A DNA stretch of 64,000 bases from G963923955 sp963923955 (GCA_963923955.1 OZ000552.1:2480001-2544000), one strand, 5' to 3'. Shown: positions 9,439 through 19,939, counted from the stretch's first letter. Numbers and translations: made by a program. Notes: generated by a model not told the origin, from the sequence alone.

Positions 9439-10530
9439 TTAGACATTAAAACGAAATAACATCAGGTCGCCATCTGCTACGATATATTCCTTGCCTTCCA
9501 GACGCCACTTGCCGGCATCCTTGGCGCCCTTTTCGCCTCTATGCTGAATGTAGTCGGCAAAGGAAATGACCTCGGCACGGATGAAGCCGCGCGCAAAGTC
9601 TGTGTGTATGACCGCAGCCGCCTCCAGCGCTGTTGCACCGACTGCTACCGTCCAGGCACGTACTTCCTTCGGCCCGGCGGTAAAATAAGTCTGCAAACCC
9701 AGCAATTCATAGCCGGCGCGGATCAGCCTGTTCAGGCCCGGTTCTTCAAGGCCCAGTTCGCTTAAAAATTCTTTTTTCTCTTCGCTCTCCAGGCTGGCTA
9801 TCTCTGCCTCCAGTCCTGCACAAACGGGGATCAGCTGCGAGCCCTCCTTCGCAGCAATCTCGGCTAAAGGTGCCAACCATTTATTATCCCTAATGCCGGC
9901 CTCTTCAACATTGGCTATGTAGAGGCCGGGCTTGGCCGTCAGCAAATGTAAATCGCTTAAAAGCGGCCATGCCTCTGCTGCAAGCGCCATGCTACGCAGC
10001 GGTCGGCCGGCATCTACGTGCGCCATCGCCTCCTCCAGCCATGCCAGTTCCTGCCTGGCCGCCTTGTCAGCGCCTCTTGCGGCCTTATTTGCCCTTTGCA
10101 TAGCGCGTTCTAATGTGTCCAGATCGGCCAGGCATAGCTCGGTGTTAATGACACCAATATCAGCAAGCGGATCAACACGGCCTGCAACGTGGGCAATGTT
10201 TTCATCTTCAAAGCAACGCAGCACCTGCGCAAGTGCCTGGGTTTCACGAATGTGGGCTAAAAATTTATTACCGAGCCCGGCGCCTTTCGATGCACCTTCC
10301 ACCAGGCCCGCTATATCAACAAATTCCATCTGTGCGGGAATGACCTGTTGGGGCCTGGCGATATTTGCTATCTCTTGCAGACGCGGATCAGGCACCGGCA
10401 CAATGCCGATGTTAGGATGGATGGTGCAAAAGGGATAGTTCTCCGCGCCGATGCCGGCATTGGTGAGCGCATTGAACAAGGTTGACTTGCCGACATTGGG
10501 CAGGCCGATGATGCCGCATTTGAATCCCAT
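9439..10530 (-). CDS. ychF: Ribosome-associated ATPase YchF/OLA1
   Basis: A universally conserved Obg-family P-loop NTPase that prefers ATP and binds ribosomes; it is linked to translation and redox stress. It has 363 residues. The G1 motif GLPNVGKST is at about 9-17. An [21 protein letters not shown] switch region follows, with a coiled-coil insert (about 130-195) and a C-terminal TGS-like domain ending in [11 protein letters not shown]. It is encoded just downstream of pth (32-base gap), the conserved pth-ychF operon. Confidence 0.97.
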   Translation of the reverse strand: MGFKCGIIGLPNVGKSTLFNALTNAGIGAENYPFCTIHPNIGIVPVPDPRLQEIANIARPQQVIPAQMEFVDIAGLVEGASKGAGLGNKFLAHIRETQALAQVLRCFEDENIAHVAGRVDPLADIGVINTELCLADLDTLERAMQRANKAARGADKAARQELAWLEEAMAHVDAGRPLRSMALAAEAWPLLSDLHLLTAKPGLYIANVEEAGIRDNKWLAPLAEIAAKEGSQLIPVCAGLEAEIASLESEEKKEFLSELGLEEPGLNRLIRAGYELLGLQTYFTAGPKEVRAWTVAVGATALEAAAVIHTDFARGFIRAEVISFADYIQHRGEKGAKDAGKWRLEGKEYIVADGDLMLFRFNV

Positions 10531-10562
10531 GTCTTGTTAAATGCCGGATACAGGTGCTTACT

Positions 10563-11144
10563 CTAAGATGTGTGCTTGGCGCTGTTCAGTGCAGACATCG
10601 CCTTCTGGTACTCGCCCGCAAATAGCTGCGGCATGACAGACAGCGCCCGTTCCATCGCCTCTTCTATCAATGCCTGCTCATCTGCACCCGGGCGGCCAAG
10701 GACATGCGGCGTAACATCAGCGCGCCGGCCCGGGCGGCTCACCCCGATGCGCAGGCGCAGGAAGTTAGGCGTAACCAGCCTGCTGATAATATCGCACACG
10801 CCATTATGCCCGCCATGACCACCGCCCTGCTTTAGGCGAACAAGCCCCGCATCAAGATCGATCTCATCGTGCACAACAAGCAGCTCATCGGCGGCGATGT
10901 TGAAATAATCGGCCATCGCCTTAAGCGCCCGGCCGCTCTCGTTCATGTAGGTGGTGGGCTTGAGCAGGCGGCAATCAAGGCCGGCGGCCTGGAGCCGGGC
11001 TACCTCGCCGTGGAACTTTGATGCTGCGGAGAAATGCGCGCTGAATTGCGCGGCCAGGCGGTGTAGAAACCAGAACCCGGCATTGTGCCGGGTAGCAGCA
11101 TAATCAGGGCCCGGATTACCCAAGCCCGCTATCAGCTTCAGCAT
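10563..11144 (-). CDS. pth: Peptidyl-tRNA hydrolase
   Basis: Releases tRNA from peptidyl-tRNAs that fall off the ribosome; essential in most bacteria. From the ATG at 11144 (MLKLIAGLGNPG) it has 193 residues. The catalytic His is in ATRHNAGFW (about residue 20), the NESGRA segment binds substrate, and the HDEIDLD stretch holds the conserved Asp. A GTG three codons upstream (11153) is closer to an AAGGCG and is a possible alternative start. It lies between rplY and ychF, a standard gammaproteobacterial order. Confidence 0.96.
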   Translation of the reverse strand: MLKLIAGLGNPGPDYAATRHNAGFWFLHRLAAQFSAHFSAASKFHGEVARLQAAGLDCRLLKPTTYMNESGRALKAMADYFNIAADELLVVHDEIDLDAGLVRLKQGGGHGGHNGVCDIISRLVTPNFLRLRIGVSRPGRRADVTPHVLGRPGADEQALIEEAMERALSVMPQLFAGEYQKAMSALNSAKHTS

Positions 11145-11180
11145 CAAGGGCACGACGCCTTATACACGCCGGTCTATTCT

Positions 11181-11819
11181 TTAATCGCCTTGGGCCGCCT
11201 CACCGGTTGCCGCATCGCCTGTTACTTCTGCGGCTGCCCCGGACTCCGCCTCAACAACACGCGGCACATGAATGGTAGCAACCGGCTGCGCCGGGTCGCC
11301 GCCATGCTCGACGCCGTCCGGCAATGTCAGATCGCCAAGCTGCACCGTCTCGCCAACATCAACTTCTAATAGATCAACCTCAATAAATTCCGGCAGGTCT
11401 TTGGGCAGGCAGCTCACTTCCAACTCGGTCATGATATGACTAACCATGCCGCCGCCGCTCTTGACACCGACACTCTTGGCTTCATTGCTAAAGTGAAGCG
11501 GCACGCGCATGGTGAGTTTTTCATCCTCCTTGATGCGCAGAAAGTCAATGTGGATCAGGCTCGGTTTATAGGGATGTCTTTGCAGATCCTTTAACACCAC
11601 GCGCTCGGTCTTATCACCTACTGTGAGGGACAGGATGTGCGAGTAAAAGGCCTCGTGTTCGAGTTGATGCAGCACCTCATCGTGCACCAGCGAGATCAGC
11701 TGTGCCTGTTGTTGTGCGCCGTAGATAATGCCGGGCAGCCTGCCGCTCTTGCGCAGGCGGCGGCTCGCACCTGTCCCTGTATCCGCGCGCGGCCGGGCGC
11801 CTAGTTCAAATTGTTGCAT
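11181..11819 (-). CDS. rplY: 50S ribosomal protein L25, long CTC form
   Basis: Binds 5S rRNA in the large ribosomal subunit. At 212 residues this is the two-domain general-stress (CTC/TL5) form: an N-terminal L25 domain (about 1-92) and a beta-rich C-terminal domain (about 95-190). A low-complexity Ala/Glu/Gly tail follows. Enteric L25 has only the first domain. It sits between prs and pth, but a strong terminator separates it from prs, so it must have its own promoter in the preceding roughly 70 bases. I could not pick that promoter out with confidence. Confidence 0.95.
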   Translation of the reverse strand: MQQFELGARPRADTGTGASRRLRKSGRLPGIIYGAQQQAQLISLVHDEVLHQLEHEAFYSHILSLTVGDKTERVVLKDLQRHPYKPSLIHIDFLRIKEDEKLTMRVPLHFSNEAKSVGVKSGGGMVSHIMTELEVSCLPKDLPEFIEVDLLEVDVGETVQLGDLTLPDGVEHGGDPAQPVATIHVPRVVEAESGAAAEVTGDAATGEAAQGD

Positions 11820-11891
11820 CGTATCACTCCTGTTTACGTTATGTCTGGTGAATGAAACTCCTTGCCTGCGATCTAAGAAAAAGAGCCGTTG

Positions 11892-11942
11892 AAAAAGTGT
11901 AACGTAGCAGTTTATTTCATCAAATAAACCTGTACCTTACAC
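11892..11942 (-). terminator. Rho-independent terminator after prs
   Basis: On the minus strand, six bases after the prs stop, an outer stem (GTGTAA with TTACAC) encloses an inner stem. The inner stem pairs CAG-GTTTATTT with AAATAAAC-TG around a GATG loop, with one bulged G. A run of five T follows immediately (plus-strand A run at 11892-11896). It would end prs transcription before rplY. Confidence 0.8.
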
Positions 11943-11947
11943 CTTAG

Positions 11948-12901
11948 CTAATCAATAAACATCGAGCTCAGTGATTCCCCTTCCGCCACCCGGCGAATAC
12001 TCTCGGCCAGCATGGCCGCGACACTTAATTGCCGGATCCGATCACAGGCGGCTGCTGCCCGGCTGAGCGGGATGGAATCCGTCACCACCAATTCATCCAG
12101 CACCGAGCCGGAAATATTCTCAATCGCCTGCCCCGATAACACCGGGTGGGTACAATAGGCCACCACCTTGTCCGCCCCAAATTGTTTTAAGGTGGCCGCG
12201 GCGTTACACAGCGTCCCGGCGGTATCAACCATATCATCGATGATGACACAGGTCCGATTCTCCACATCACCAATAATGTTCATGACTTCCGACTCATTCG
12301 GGTTCGGCCGGCGTTTATCAATGATCGCCAACTCGGTATCATCCAGGCGCTTTGCCAGGGCGCGGGCGCGCACCACGCCGCCCACATCGGGCGATACCAC
12401 CAGCTGGTTTTCATATTTATGTTTCCACACATCACCCAACAGCACCGGTGAGGCATAGACATTATCTAAGGGCATGTCAAAAAAACCCTGGATCTGATCG
12501 GCATGCAGATCAACCGTCAACACCCGGTCTATGCCGGCGGCGCTGATCATGTTTGCCACGACTTTCGCGGTAATCGGCACACGTGCCGAGCGTGAGCGCC
12601 GATCCTGGCGCGCATAGCCCATATAGGGTATGACGGCGGTAATCTTGTCTGCCGAGGCGCGGCGCAGGGCGTCCGCCATGATCACCAATTCCATCAGGTT
12701 ATCATTCGCCGGCTGACACAGCGACTGAATGATAAAGGCATCCTTGGCGCGTACATTCTCGACGATCTCGACCATGATCTCGCCATCGCTAAAACGCTCC
12801 ACGGCAATCTTGCCTAAGGGCATATTCAAGTAGCTGCCGATGTCTGCGGCCAGCCCGGGATTGGCGTTGCCGGTAAAAAGCATTGCGTTTGCAAGTGACA
12901 T
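11948..12901 (-). CDS. prs: Ribose-phosphate pyrophosphokinase (PRPP synthetase)
   Basis: Makes PRPP from ribose-5-phosphate and ATP for purine, pyrimidine, histidine, tryptophan and NAD synthesis. The ATG at 12901 ([18 protein letters not shown]) has AGAAGG about seven bases upstream and gives 317 residues, normal for the family. A TTG 16 codons further up is rejected. Motifs are the catalytic flexible-loop region around [23 protein letters not shown], and the PRPP-binding [11 protein letters not shown]. tRNA-Gln lies 61 bases upstream and is followed by ispE, the order seen in Pseudomonas and relatives. Confidence 0.97.
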   Translation of the reverse strand: MSLANAMLFTGNANPGLAADIGSYLNMPLGKIAVERFSDGEIMVEIVENVRAKDAFIIQSLCQPANDNLMELVIMADALRRASADKITAVIPYMGYARQDRRSRSARVPITAKVVANMISAAGIDRVLTVDLHADQIQGFFDMPLDNVYASPVLLGDVWKHKYENQLVVSPDVGGVVRARALAKRLDDTELAIIDKRRPNPNESEVMNIIGDVENRTCVIIDDMVDTAGTLCNAAATLKQFGADKVVAYCTHPVLSGQAIENISGSVLDELVVTDSIPLSRAAAACDRIRQLSVAAMLAESIRRVAEGESLSSMFID

Positions 12902-12962
12902 AGACGCCTTCTGTGCCTTGATGAGGGAAAAGCCTATTGCACGACCCAAGTTAGTCTAAATA

Positions 12963-13039
12963 TGGCTGGGGTGCCAGGACTCGAACCTGGGAATGCAGGG
13001 ATCAAAACCCTGTGCCTTAACCAACTTGGCTACACCCCA
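12963..13039 (-). tRNA. tRNA-Gln (anticodon TTG)
   Basis: A 77-base cloverleaf on the minus strand with encoded CCA. The acceptor arm TGGGGTG pairs fully with CACCCCA, then discriminator G and CCA. The anticodon stem CAGGG/CCCTG closes the loop TTTTGAT with anticodon TTG. The T arm CCAGG-TTCGAGT-CCTGG is complete. It reads CAA (and by wobble CAG) glutamine codons. Its first ten bases overlap the end of ispE, including the ispE stop codon, so it is probably cut out of an ispE read-through transcript or expressed from a promoter inside ispE. Confidence 0.97.
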
Positions 13040-13911
13040 TTTAACGCCTTTTTACTCTCTTCCCGCGCAAGCCGCGCCAGCAGGGGCGAGCGATTTCTAC
13101 CCCGGGCCACAAAGCCGCGCCACCTCAAAGGCAGCGCCGCCAATAGGGCTCGCGCCGCGGCCTCATCCGCAAAGCCGGCAAACACGCAAGCGCCGGTGCC
13201 GCTCATCCTTGCATCGGCTTGGCCGACCTGGCCGGCCAACCAGTCCAATGCCTCGCCCACCTGCGGGTGATGATTGCGCACGACTGCCTCACAGTCATTC
13301 CCGCCGGCCCCATTAAAGAAGTCGGCTATTGTGATTGGCGCGCTATCGCGTGTCAAATCCGCGGCCTTGAATACTTCTCCCGTCGAGACCCGGCAGCCCG
13401 GATCGATGACCAGGAACCAATCCTGCGGCAGCGCCAGCGGGCGCAGTTGCTCGCCCACGCCTTCGGCCCAGGCGGACTCGCCGCGCACAAAGACCGGGAC
13501 ATCCGCGCCCAGGTTTAAGCCCATTGCCGCCAGCACATCCACGCCCAGGCTTAAGCCCCATAAGTGATTCAAGGCAACCAGCGTGGTCGCGGCATCAGAA
13601 CTGCCCCCGCCCAGGCCGCCGCCAACAGGCAGGCGCTTGTTAATTTTTATGTCAACTCCCGGTGTGCGTTTCGCTGTCGCCTTGCGCAGGCTTTGCGCGG
13701 CACGAATCACCAAGTCATCTTGTTCAGGGATGGCCGCATGATTGCCCAGGCGCCGCAGCCGCTCATCCTCGCGCAGGCTAAAGCACAGCTCATCACCATA
13801 ATCCAGCAGCTGGAACAGCGTCTGCAAGGAATGATAGCCATCTTTATTGCGGCCGGTGATACGGAGAAAGAGGTTGAGCTTGGCCGGCGCCGGCCAGGCA
13901 GGCGTCTTCAT
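13030..13911 (-). CDS. ispE: 4-diphosphocytidyl-2-C-methyl-D-erythritol kinase
   Basis: A GHMP-family kinase of the MEP isoprenoid pathway that phosphorylates CDP-methylerythritol. From the ATG at 13911 (MKTPAWPAPAKLNLFLRI) it has 293 residues. The substrate motif PAKLNLFL is N-terminal and the ATP-binding GGLGGGSSDAATTL is near residue 95-108. An in-frame upstream start at 13926 lies inside lolB and is unlikely. The start overlaps the lolB stop by one base (TGATG), indicating translational coupling. The stop codon TAG (13032-13030) lies inside the 5' acceptor region of tRNA-Gln. Confidence 0.97.
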   Translation of the reverse strand: MKTPAWPAPAKLNLFLRITGRNKDGYHSLQTLFQLLDYGDELCFSLREDERLRRLGNHAAIPEQDDLVIRAAQSLRKATAKRTPGVDIKINKRLPVGGGLGGGSSDAATTLVALNHLWGLSLGVDVLAAMGLNLGADVPVFVRGESAWAEGVGEQLRPLALPQDWFLVIDPGCRVSTGEVFKAADLTRDSAPITIADFFNGAGGNDCEAVVRNHHPQVGEALDWLAGQVGQADARMSGTGACVFAGFADEAAARALLAALPLRWRGFVARGRNRSPLLARLAREESKKALNGV

Positions 13912-14537
13912 CAAGGCAGCTCCCACTGCCTGATGGCAAGGCGCAGTTCCAACTCGCCCTTGTGCAAGGATAATTTGCCGGGCAGCGCATAGCGGTCTTT
14001 ATCGAGGTAGCTTTTATAGCTGACCCGCCAACCGGACTGGCTTAATTCGCGCATCCTGCCCTGCTCGTCCAGGATGAACGAGGCCACCGGCACATCGGGT
14101 TGGGTCAGTCCGCGGATCCAATAGCCCAAGGCGGACACCGGCACATGCCATCCCAGGTGCGCCTGCATCAGTGATTCTGCGTCTTTGGCATACAGCACAC
14201 CGTCATCGGCCGTCCGTAGGCTGACGCCGTCTTGATCGCCGTTCAGTTCAAAGGTGCCGCGTCCGAGCGGTGCGATCAGGCGCAGCGCATAGTCCTCCTG
14301 CCGCTGCCACCAATGCAGGCTGGCGCTAAAACCCTCGCGCTGCAGGCGGATGGCAATGCGCGCCCAGCAGGACCAGTGATCGATGTCACTCATCCTTGCC
14401 AGATGCTGCTCCCACTTAGGTATTTTGCTTATCTCGGCGCTTTCCGGCACCGACACCCGCGCCGCACAGCCGACCAGGCTCAGCAGCACAAGTGTCAGCG
14501 TTAATAACTTGGTTAATAACTTAAAAGAGCCGGGCAT
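13911..14537 (-). CDS. lolB: Outer-membrane lipoprotein LolB
   Basis: LolB receives lipoproteins from the periplasmic carrier LolA and anchors them in the outer membrane. It has 208 residues, with a signal peptide and lipobox ending at Cys24 (SLVGC). The mature part contains the LolB-like beta-barrel with WSCWARIAIR and WWQRQEDYALRLIAPLGRGTFEL, matching the family core. The lolB-ispE-tRNA-Gln-prs arrangement is standard and strengthens the call. The gene is followed by ispE with a one-base overlap. Confidence 0.93.
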   Translation of the reverse strand: MPGSFKLLTKLLTLTLVLLSLVGCAARVSVPESAEISKIPKWEQHLARMSDIDHWSCWARIAIRLQREGFSASLHWWQRQEDYALRLIAPLGRGTFELNGDQDGVSLRTADDGVLYAKDAESLMQAHLGWHVPVSALGYWIRGLTQPDVPVASFILDEQGRMRELSQSGWRVSYKSYLDKDRYALPGKLSLHKGELELRLAIRQWELP

Positions 14538-14667
14538 GATTGGGTATGTATTGAGTAGCTTAGGTGTCCTGACAAGGAGCAGGATTTTTTGTGAGCGCCA
14601 AGTGAGGAAACCTGCGCGCCGACGCAGCCATCGTTTAAGAATGATGAGTTTTTTACAGGTGCACTTT

Positions 14668-16452
14668 TTAAGGATTAAAACGCTTGATCACATCCAGCAG
14701 GCGGGAATCCTCGGGCGTTGCCTGCAAGGCGGTATCCCACACCTGCCGTGCCCCTTCCTTATCGCCAATCACCCACAGCACCTCACCGAGATGGGCGGCA
14801 ATCTCGGGATCGGCGCGCAGCTGCATGGCCTTGCGCAGATAGATGATCGCATCATCTAGTCTGCCCATGCGGTATAAGACCCAGCCCATGCTATCGAGGA
14901 TATAAAAATCCCCGGGGCTTAGTTCCAGCGCCCGCTTAATCAGGCCGAATGCCTCCTGATGGCGATCGGTTCGATCAGCAAGGGTATAGCCCAGCGCATT
15001 TAGGGCCTGGGCATTGTTCGGCTCCTGCACCAATATGCGCCGCAGATCCTCTTCCATGACATCAAGCCGATCCATCTTCTCCGCCAGCATGGCGCGCGCA
15101 TATAACAAATCGGCATGGTATTGATCACCTATCGCCGCATCATAGACCTGTATCGCCTCAGCAAGACGCTGCTCTTCTATCAGCAGTTCCGCCTCGGCCT
15201 GGATCAGGATAACCGACTGTTTTTCCCCTCGGGTACGAATGGAATGCAGATGCTTACGCGCTTCAGCTATCCGTCCCTGTTTGGCAAGCAACATCGCCAG
15301 CCTGACTTGCGCATCAAAGTAGTTCTCGCCGGCCTGTACGCCCCGATACCAGGCGCTCGCCTTGTCATAGTGCTTGCGCTCTTGTTCAATGCGGCCAAGA
15401 TAATACGCAGCATCATCCGAGCGCTCGGCCTGCTCCGCCAGGCGCTTGAAGTGCGCTTCCGATTCGCTCAGGCGGTTTGCCTGCAAATACAGCAATCCTA
15501 AGGCATAGATCACCTCAGCATTATTCGGCGCCTGCACCGACAGCAGTTCAAATTGACGCCGCGCAGCGGCAAAACGCTTGGCATCGGTGAGCAGGCGCGC
15601 ATAGGCCAGGCGCAGGTTGAAATCATTGCCCTTGCGCGCAGGCAGTATGCCGGCCAGCCAGTTGATGGCATCATTGCCTTGTCCCAGGCGTTGCAGCACG
15701 GAGATGTAGCTCATCGCCGCATTGTCGTTTTCCGGCGCCAGGCCCAAAGTCTGCTCCAGCAAGGCGCGCGCGCGTTGCAGATCGCCCAGGCGCGCAGCAA
15801 CATGGGCATAGGCGTAGATGGCTTGCGGATCATCTTGTTGCTTTGCCACCAGCGCCTCCATGACATCTAAGACCAGTTCCTTGTCCTGCTCCCTTCCCAG
15901 CAGGTTGGCAATCATCCACAGCTTCTTGTGAAATTCCCCGTGGGAATAATCAAGAATGCTCTGCAGGTGTTCCAGGGCGCTTTCCTTCTCGCCCCGGCGC
16001 AGGGACATGACCGCCAATACCTGATGCGGGTCGGGGTTTAGAGGGTCAAGCGCAACCCACATCCGGGCGAGTTCAGATGCTGCATCATTATGGCGGGCAT
16101 AGACGGCGATGCGGGCGGCGCGCTCAATGATCTTCGGATCCTTCGTCATGCGCGCCAGCTGCAGATAATTCTGCACAGAAATATCCAGCGCGCCGCGTTG
16201 GCCGGCCAACTCGGCAACGAGCAGTTTATAAAGAATATCCTCAGTGAGTGGAATGCTGGGACGAAGCGGTTCTATGCCCGTGATCCTTGCCTTGTCTGCG
16301 ATGTCTCTCTGTTTTTCAGTTACGGCATCGGCAAGCGGATTCTTGAGCGGCGAGGTGTTACAAGCGGCGAGAAATACCAGCAGGCCGGGCAGTGCCAGGC
16401 GCACAGTGCTGGCGCAGGAAAATGAGGCGGAGAATAGAACTGTTTTACGCAT
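14668..16452 (-). CDS. Large TPR-repeat lipoprotein
   Basis: A tetratricopeptide-repeat protein anchored as a lipoprotein. From the ATG at 16452 it has about 594 residues with a long signal peptide and lipobox ending in Cys31 (LAAC). At least ten helical TPR units follow through to the C-terminus, with classic units such as NALGYTLADRTDRHQEAFGLIKRALELSP. Such proteins are scaffolds, and homologues commonly sit between lolB and hemA in gammaproteobacteria. No specific partner can be named. It is divergent from hemA with a 233-base intergenic region. A TTG at 16503 would add 17 residues ahead of the signal and is less likely. Confidence 0.88.
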   Translation of the reverse strand: MRKTVLFSASFSCASTVRLALPGLLVFLAACNTSPLKNPLADAVTEKQRDIADKARITGIEPLRPSIPLTEDILYKLLVAELAGQRGALDISVQNYLQLARMTKDPKIIERAARIAVYARHNDAASELARMWVALDPLNPDPHQVLAVMSLRRGEKESALEHLQSILDYSHGEFHKKLWMIANLLGREQDKELVLDVMEALVAKQQDDPQAIYAYAHVAARLGDLQRARALLEQTLGLAPENDNAAMSYISVLQRLGQGNDAINWLAGILPARKGNDFNLRLAYARLLTDAKRFAAARRQFELLSVQAPNNAEVIYALGLLYLQANRLSESEAHFKRLAEQAERSDDAAYYLGRIEQERKHYDKASAWYRGVQAGENYFDAQVRLAMLLAKQGRIAEARKHLHSIRTRGEKQSVILIQAEAELLIEEQRLAEAIQVYDAAIGDQYHADLLYARAMLAEKMDRLDVMEEDLRRILVQEPNNAQALNALGYTLADRTDRHQEAFGLIKRALELSPGDFYILDSMGWVLYRMGRLDDAIIYLRKAMQLRADPEIAAHLGEVLWVIGDKEGARQVWDTALQATPEDSRLLDVIKRFNP

Positions 16453-16685
16453 GGCAAGGCTAAAATTATTCTTACATTTAGATGGACACGGCTCTTTGAT
16501 CAATGGTTCCTTAGCTGAAGCCTGGACACTTCCAAGCCCTCTTCTTCACATGCAGCTAAACTATAGCGTAGAAATAAATTCATGGATAGCCAAGCATTCA
16601 TTTTGGTGTAAAATACTGATATGTAAGGAAGTTTATGTCCATGTCCGCGATTTTAATTTCGCAGATTTTGTAATCCTGGCTAACA

Positions 16686-17966
16686 ATGAGCATACTCGCA
16701 TTCGGCTTAAACCACAGCACCGCCCCGCTTGAGGTGCGGGAGAAGGTAAGCTTTGCCAGCGAGGTGCTGCCGGCTGCGCTGTCAGAGTTGAAAAGCCATG
16801 CCGATGTCGAGGAAGCGGCCATCCTGTCCACCTGTAATCGCACCGAGGTCTATTGCAGCATGGCCGGATACAACAGCCTAAGGCCGATCAGCTGGTTTTC
16901 CGGCTTTCACGGGCTGCGGCAGACCGAACTGCAGCCCTTCATCTACTCGCATCCGAACGCCGCTGCGGTCAAGCACATGCTGCGGGTCGCCAGCGGCCTG
17001 GACTCGATGGTATTAGGCGAACCGCAAGTGCTCGGCCAGCTAAAGAGCGCCTATCAAACCGCCATCAGCGCAGGCTCCATCGGGCAGCTGCTGGGGCGTT
17101 TGTTTCAGCATTCCTTCAAGGTGGCCAAAGAGATTCGCAGCAATACCGCCATCGGCAGCCATCCGGTTTCCGTTGCCTTCGCAGCAGTGCGGCTGGCACA
17201 GCAGATCTTCGGCGATCTATCCACACAGACGGCCCTGCTCATCGGTGCTGGTGAGACCATCGAGCTGGTGGCGAAGCACCTGCATGACAGCCGGCTACAA
17301 CGCATGATCATCGCCAATCGCACGCTGGAGCGCTCTCAACGCCTGGCAGGGGAGTACTCCGCCTATGCCATTAGCTTGGCCGACCTCCCGCAACACCTGG
17401 ACGAGGCCGATATTATTATTTCTTCTACCGCCAGCCGGCTACCGGTATTGCGCAAGGACACGCTTGCAAGCGCGATTAAAAAACGCAAACGCCGGCCTAT
17501 CTTTATTGTCGATATTGCGGTGCCGGGCGATATTGAAACGGCGGCGGGAGAGCTGGATGATGTCTATCTCTACAGCGTGGATGATCTGAAAGAGGTGATC
17601 GAAGAGAACATCCGCAGCCGGCGGGAGGCGGCCCGGCAGGCAGAAGAAATCATCAATACCCAAGTCGTGCATTTTATGGACTGGCTGGGCTCGCTTGATA
17701 CCGTTTCCACCATTCGTGCGCTCAGACAACAGGCCGCCGCGCTGCAACAAGATGCACTGGATGGGGCGCTTAAAAAGTTGCGCGGCGGCGGCAACCCGGA
17801 ACAGGTCTTGCGAGAGGTAACCCGTTCACTGACGAACAAGCTGATCCATCAGCCGAGCAGCCAACTGCGCCAGGCCGATGCGAGGCGCCGCGCCGCCTTG
17901 CTACAGGCCGCGCAGGAATTATTTAACCTAGACGGCGAGCGGCCCTCGACAAAAAAGGAGCCTTAA
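16686..17966 (+). CDS. hemA: Glutamyl-tRNA reductase
   Basis: First enzyme of the C5 route to 5-aminolevulinate and so to haem: NADPH-dependent reduction of glutamyl-tRNA to glutamate-1-semialdehyde. It has 426 residues. The nucleophile Cys50 lies in [11 protein letters not shown], the substrate-specificity segment [12 protein letters not shown] follows, and the NADPH domain has [16 protein letters not shown]. The C-terminal dimerisation helices are present. It heads a plus-strand operon hemA-prfA-prmC-unknown-moeB and faces the TPR gene. Confidence 0.97.
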   Translation: MSILAFGLNHSTAPLEVREKVSFASEVLPAALSELKSHADVEEAAILSTCNRTEVYCSMAGYNSLRPISWFSGFHGLRQTELQPFIYSHPNAAAVKHMLRVASGLDSMVLGEPQVLGQLKSAYQTAISAGSIGQLLGRLFQHSFKVAKEIRSNTAIGSHPVSVAFAAVRLAQQIFGDLSTQTALLIGAGETIELVAKHLHDSRLQRMIIANRTLERSQRLAGEYSAYAISLADLPQHLDEADIIISSTASRLPVLRKDTLASAIKKRKRRPIFIVDIAVPGDIETAAGELDDVYLYSVDDLKEVIEENIRSRREAARQAEEIINTQVVHFMDWLGSLDTVSTIRALRQQAAALQQDALDGALKKLRGGGNPEQVLREVTRSLTNKLIHQPSSQLRQADARRRAALLQAAQELFNLDGERPSTKKEP

Positions 17967-18006
17967 CAGCGCGCTGCGAGCTAAGGCCATTACAGCTAAG
18001 GAAACA

Positions 18007-19089
18007 ATGAAAGCAAGTCTGCACAATAAACTGGAGCGGCTGGCGGCGCGGCAGCAGGAGTTGCATGCCCTGCTCTCTGAGCCGGACGTGATCAATGATC
18101 AGGCTCGATTTCGGGAGTTCAACAAGGAACTGGCCGAGCTCGGCCCGGTGGTTGCCTGCTTTGCTGCCTACCTGAAAAATCAGGCAAGCATGAGCAATGC
18201 CAGGGAGTTGCTTGGCGACAGCGATACGGCTATCCGTGAGTTGGCGAGCGAGGAGATGGCGGAGGCCGAGCAAAATAACCAGCAACTGGAGCATGAGCTG
18301 CAGAGACTGCTGTTGCCCAAGGATCCGGCGGATGACAGTAATATCTTTGTGGAGATCCGGGCCGGCACCGGCGGCGAGGAGGCGGCGCTGTTCGCAGCGG
18401 ATCTCATGCGCATGTACACGCGCTATGCAGAGCTTAGGGGTTGGAAGATGGAAATCCTGAGTGTCGCTGCGAGCGAGCGGGACGGCTATAAGCAGGTCAT
18501 CCTGCGCATCATCGGCGCGGGGGCCTATTCCCGCCTGAAATTTGAGTCCGGGGCGCATCGGGTGCAGCGTGTGCCGGAGACCGAATCGCAAGGCCGCATC
18601 CACACTTCCGCCTGCACGGTCGCCATCCTGCCGGAGGCAACCGAGATCGATGAAATTGAGGTTGCGCCGAACGAGTTGCGCATCGATACCTTCCGCGCCT
18701 CCGGCGCCGGCGGGCAACACGTCAACAAGACCGATTCCGCCATTCGCATCACCCATCTGCCCAGCGGCATCGTGGTTGAATGCCAGGATGAGCGCTCGCA
18801 ACACAAGAACCGGGCGCGCGCCATGTCTCTGTTGCAGGCAAAACTGCGCAGCGCCGAGCAGGAGCGGCAGGACAGCGAGCGCGCGGAAAATCGGCGCAAG
18901 CTGGTGGGCTCCGGCGATCGCTCCGAGCGTATCCGCACCTATAACTTCCCACAGGGACGCATCACGGATCATCGCATCAACCTGACTTTATATAAGCTGG
19001 AAGATTTCATGCAGGGCGCGCTGGATATGGTGATCGAGCCGCTAATCAATGAATACCAGGCCGAGCTGCTGGCGGCGCTGTCTGATTAG
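18007..19089 (+). CDS. prfA: Peptide chain release factor 1
   Basis: RF1 reads UAA and UAG stop codons and triggers peptide release. It has 360 residues, standard length. The peptidyl-hydrolysis GGQ motif is at 235-237 ([14 protein letters not shown]). The stop-codon recognition PxT motif appears as PET at 190-192. The GGQ glutamine is the target of PrmC, encoded 13 bases downstream. It lies 40 bases after hemA. Confidence 0.98.
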   Translation: MKASLHNKLERLAARQQELHALLSEPDVINDQARFREFNKELAELGPVVACFAAYLKNQASMSNARELLGDSDTAIRELASEEMAEAEQNNQQLEHELQRLLLPKDPADDSNIFVEIRAGTGGEEAALFAADLMRMYTRYAELRGWKMEILSVAASERDGYKQVILRIIGAGAYSRLKFESGAHRVQRVPETESQGRIHTSACTVAILPEATEIDEIEVAPNELRIDTFRASGAGGQHVNKTDSAIRITHLPSGIVVECQDERSQHKNRARAMSLLQAKLRSAEQERQDSERAENRRKLVGSGDRSERIRTYNFPQGRITDHRINLTLYKLEDFMQGALDMVIEPLINEYQAELLAALSD

Positions 19090-19102
19090 GCATGCGTAGT
19101 TC

Positions 19103-19939
19103 ATGAGCACGGTGCGCGAACTGCTTGGCCAGGCTAAGAGGCTGCTATGCGTAATTGAGACGGCGCGGCTGGATGCAGAAGTACTCTTAGCCGCGGCTCT
19201 GAATACGCAACGCAGCCGCCTGTATGCCTGGCCTGAGGCAGAAGTCTCGCGGGCTGTCGATGCCGACTATCACGCCCTGCTGCGTAAGAGACGGCAGGGT
19301 TTTCCCGTTGCCTACCTGCTCGGCAAAAAGGAATTCCGCGCGCTTGAATTAAAGGTTACGCCCGCTACCCTGATCCCAAGACCGGAGACAGAATGCCTGG
19401 TGGAACTGGCGCTTGCGCGCATTCCGGAGGATGCAGCAATGGATGTCCTCGACTTGGGAACCGGCAGCGGGGCGATCGCCATTGCCATTGCCAAAGAGCG
19501 GCCACGCTGCCGGATACTGGCCACAGATCTCAGCCGCGCGGCGCTTGCGGTGGCACAAGCCAACATTCGCGACCTGGCGATAGAAAATATCAGGCTGCGG
19601 CAAAGTGACTGGTTCGCAAGTCTAGGCGGCGAATCCTTTGATCTGATCTTGAGCAATCCTCCCTATGTCGAGGCGAGCGATCCGGGTTTTGCAAACGGCG
19701 CCATTCGCTTTGAGCCGCGCCTGGCGCTGGATGCCGGCCCGCATGGTTTCGATGCCATAAATTGCCTTATTCCCGCGGCGCGGCAACATCTGCATAAGGG
19801 CGCCTGCCTGCTGCTGGAACACGGGCACAGGCAGGGCGAGGATATTCGCCGCCTGTTCAAATTACATCGCTATCATGCTATTACTACGCAGCGGGATTAT
19901 GCGGGCTTGGAACGCATCAGCCTGGGCAGCTTTGCATGA
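19103..19939 (+). CDS. prmC: Release-factor glutamine N5-methyltransferase
   Basis: Methylates the GGQ glutamine of RF1 and RF2 using S-adenosylmethionine. It has 278 residues: a helical N-terminal substrate domain and a Rossmann methyltransferase with DLGTGSGAIAIAIA (about 117-130). The catalytic NPPY is at 185-188. It is directly downstream of prfA. The stop overlaps the next start by four bases (ATGA), so the following gene is translationally coupled. Confidence 0.97.
   Translation: MSTVRELLGQAKRLLCVIETARLDAEVLLAAALNTQRSRLYAWPEAEVSRAVDADYHALLRKRRQGFPVAYLLGKKEFRALELKVTPATLIPRPETECLVELALARIPEDAAMDVLDLGTGSGAIAIAIAKERPRCRILATDLSRAALAVAQANIRDLAIENIRLRQSDWFASLGGESFDLILSNPPYVEASDPGFANGAIRFEPRLALDAGPHGFDAINCLIPAARQHLHKGACLLLEHGHRQGEDIRRLFKLHRYHAITTQRDYAGLERISLGSFA

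Noticed and set aside
17923..18972. 349-codon minus-strand open frame across prfA
   Set aside because: It is antisense to a clear RF1 gene including the GGQ region; its composition is that of a shadow frame.
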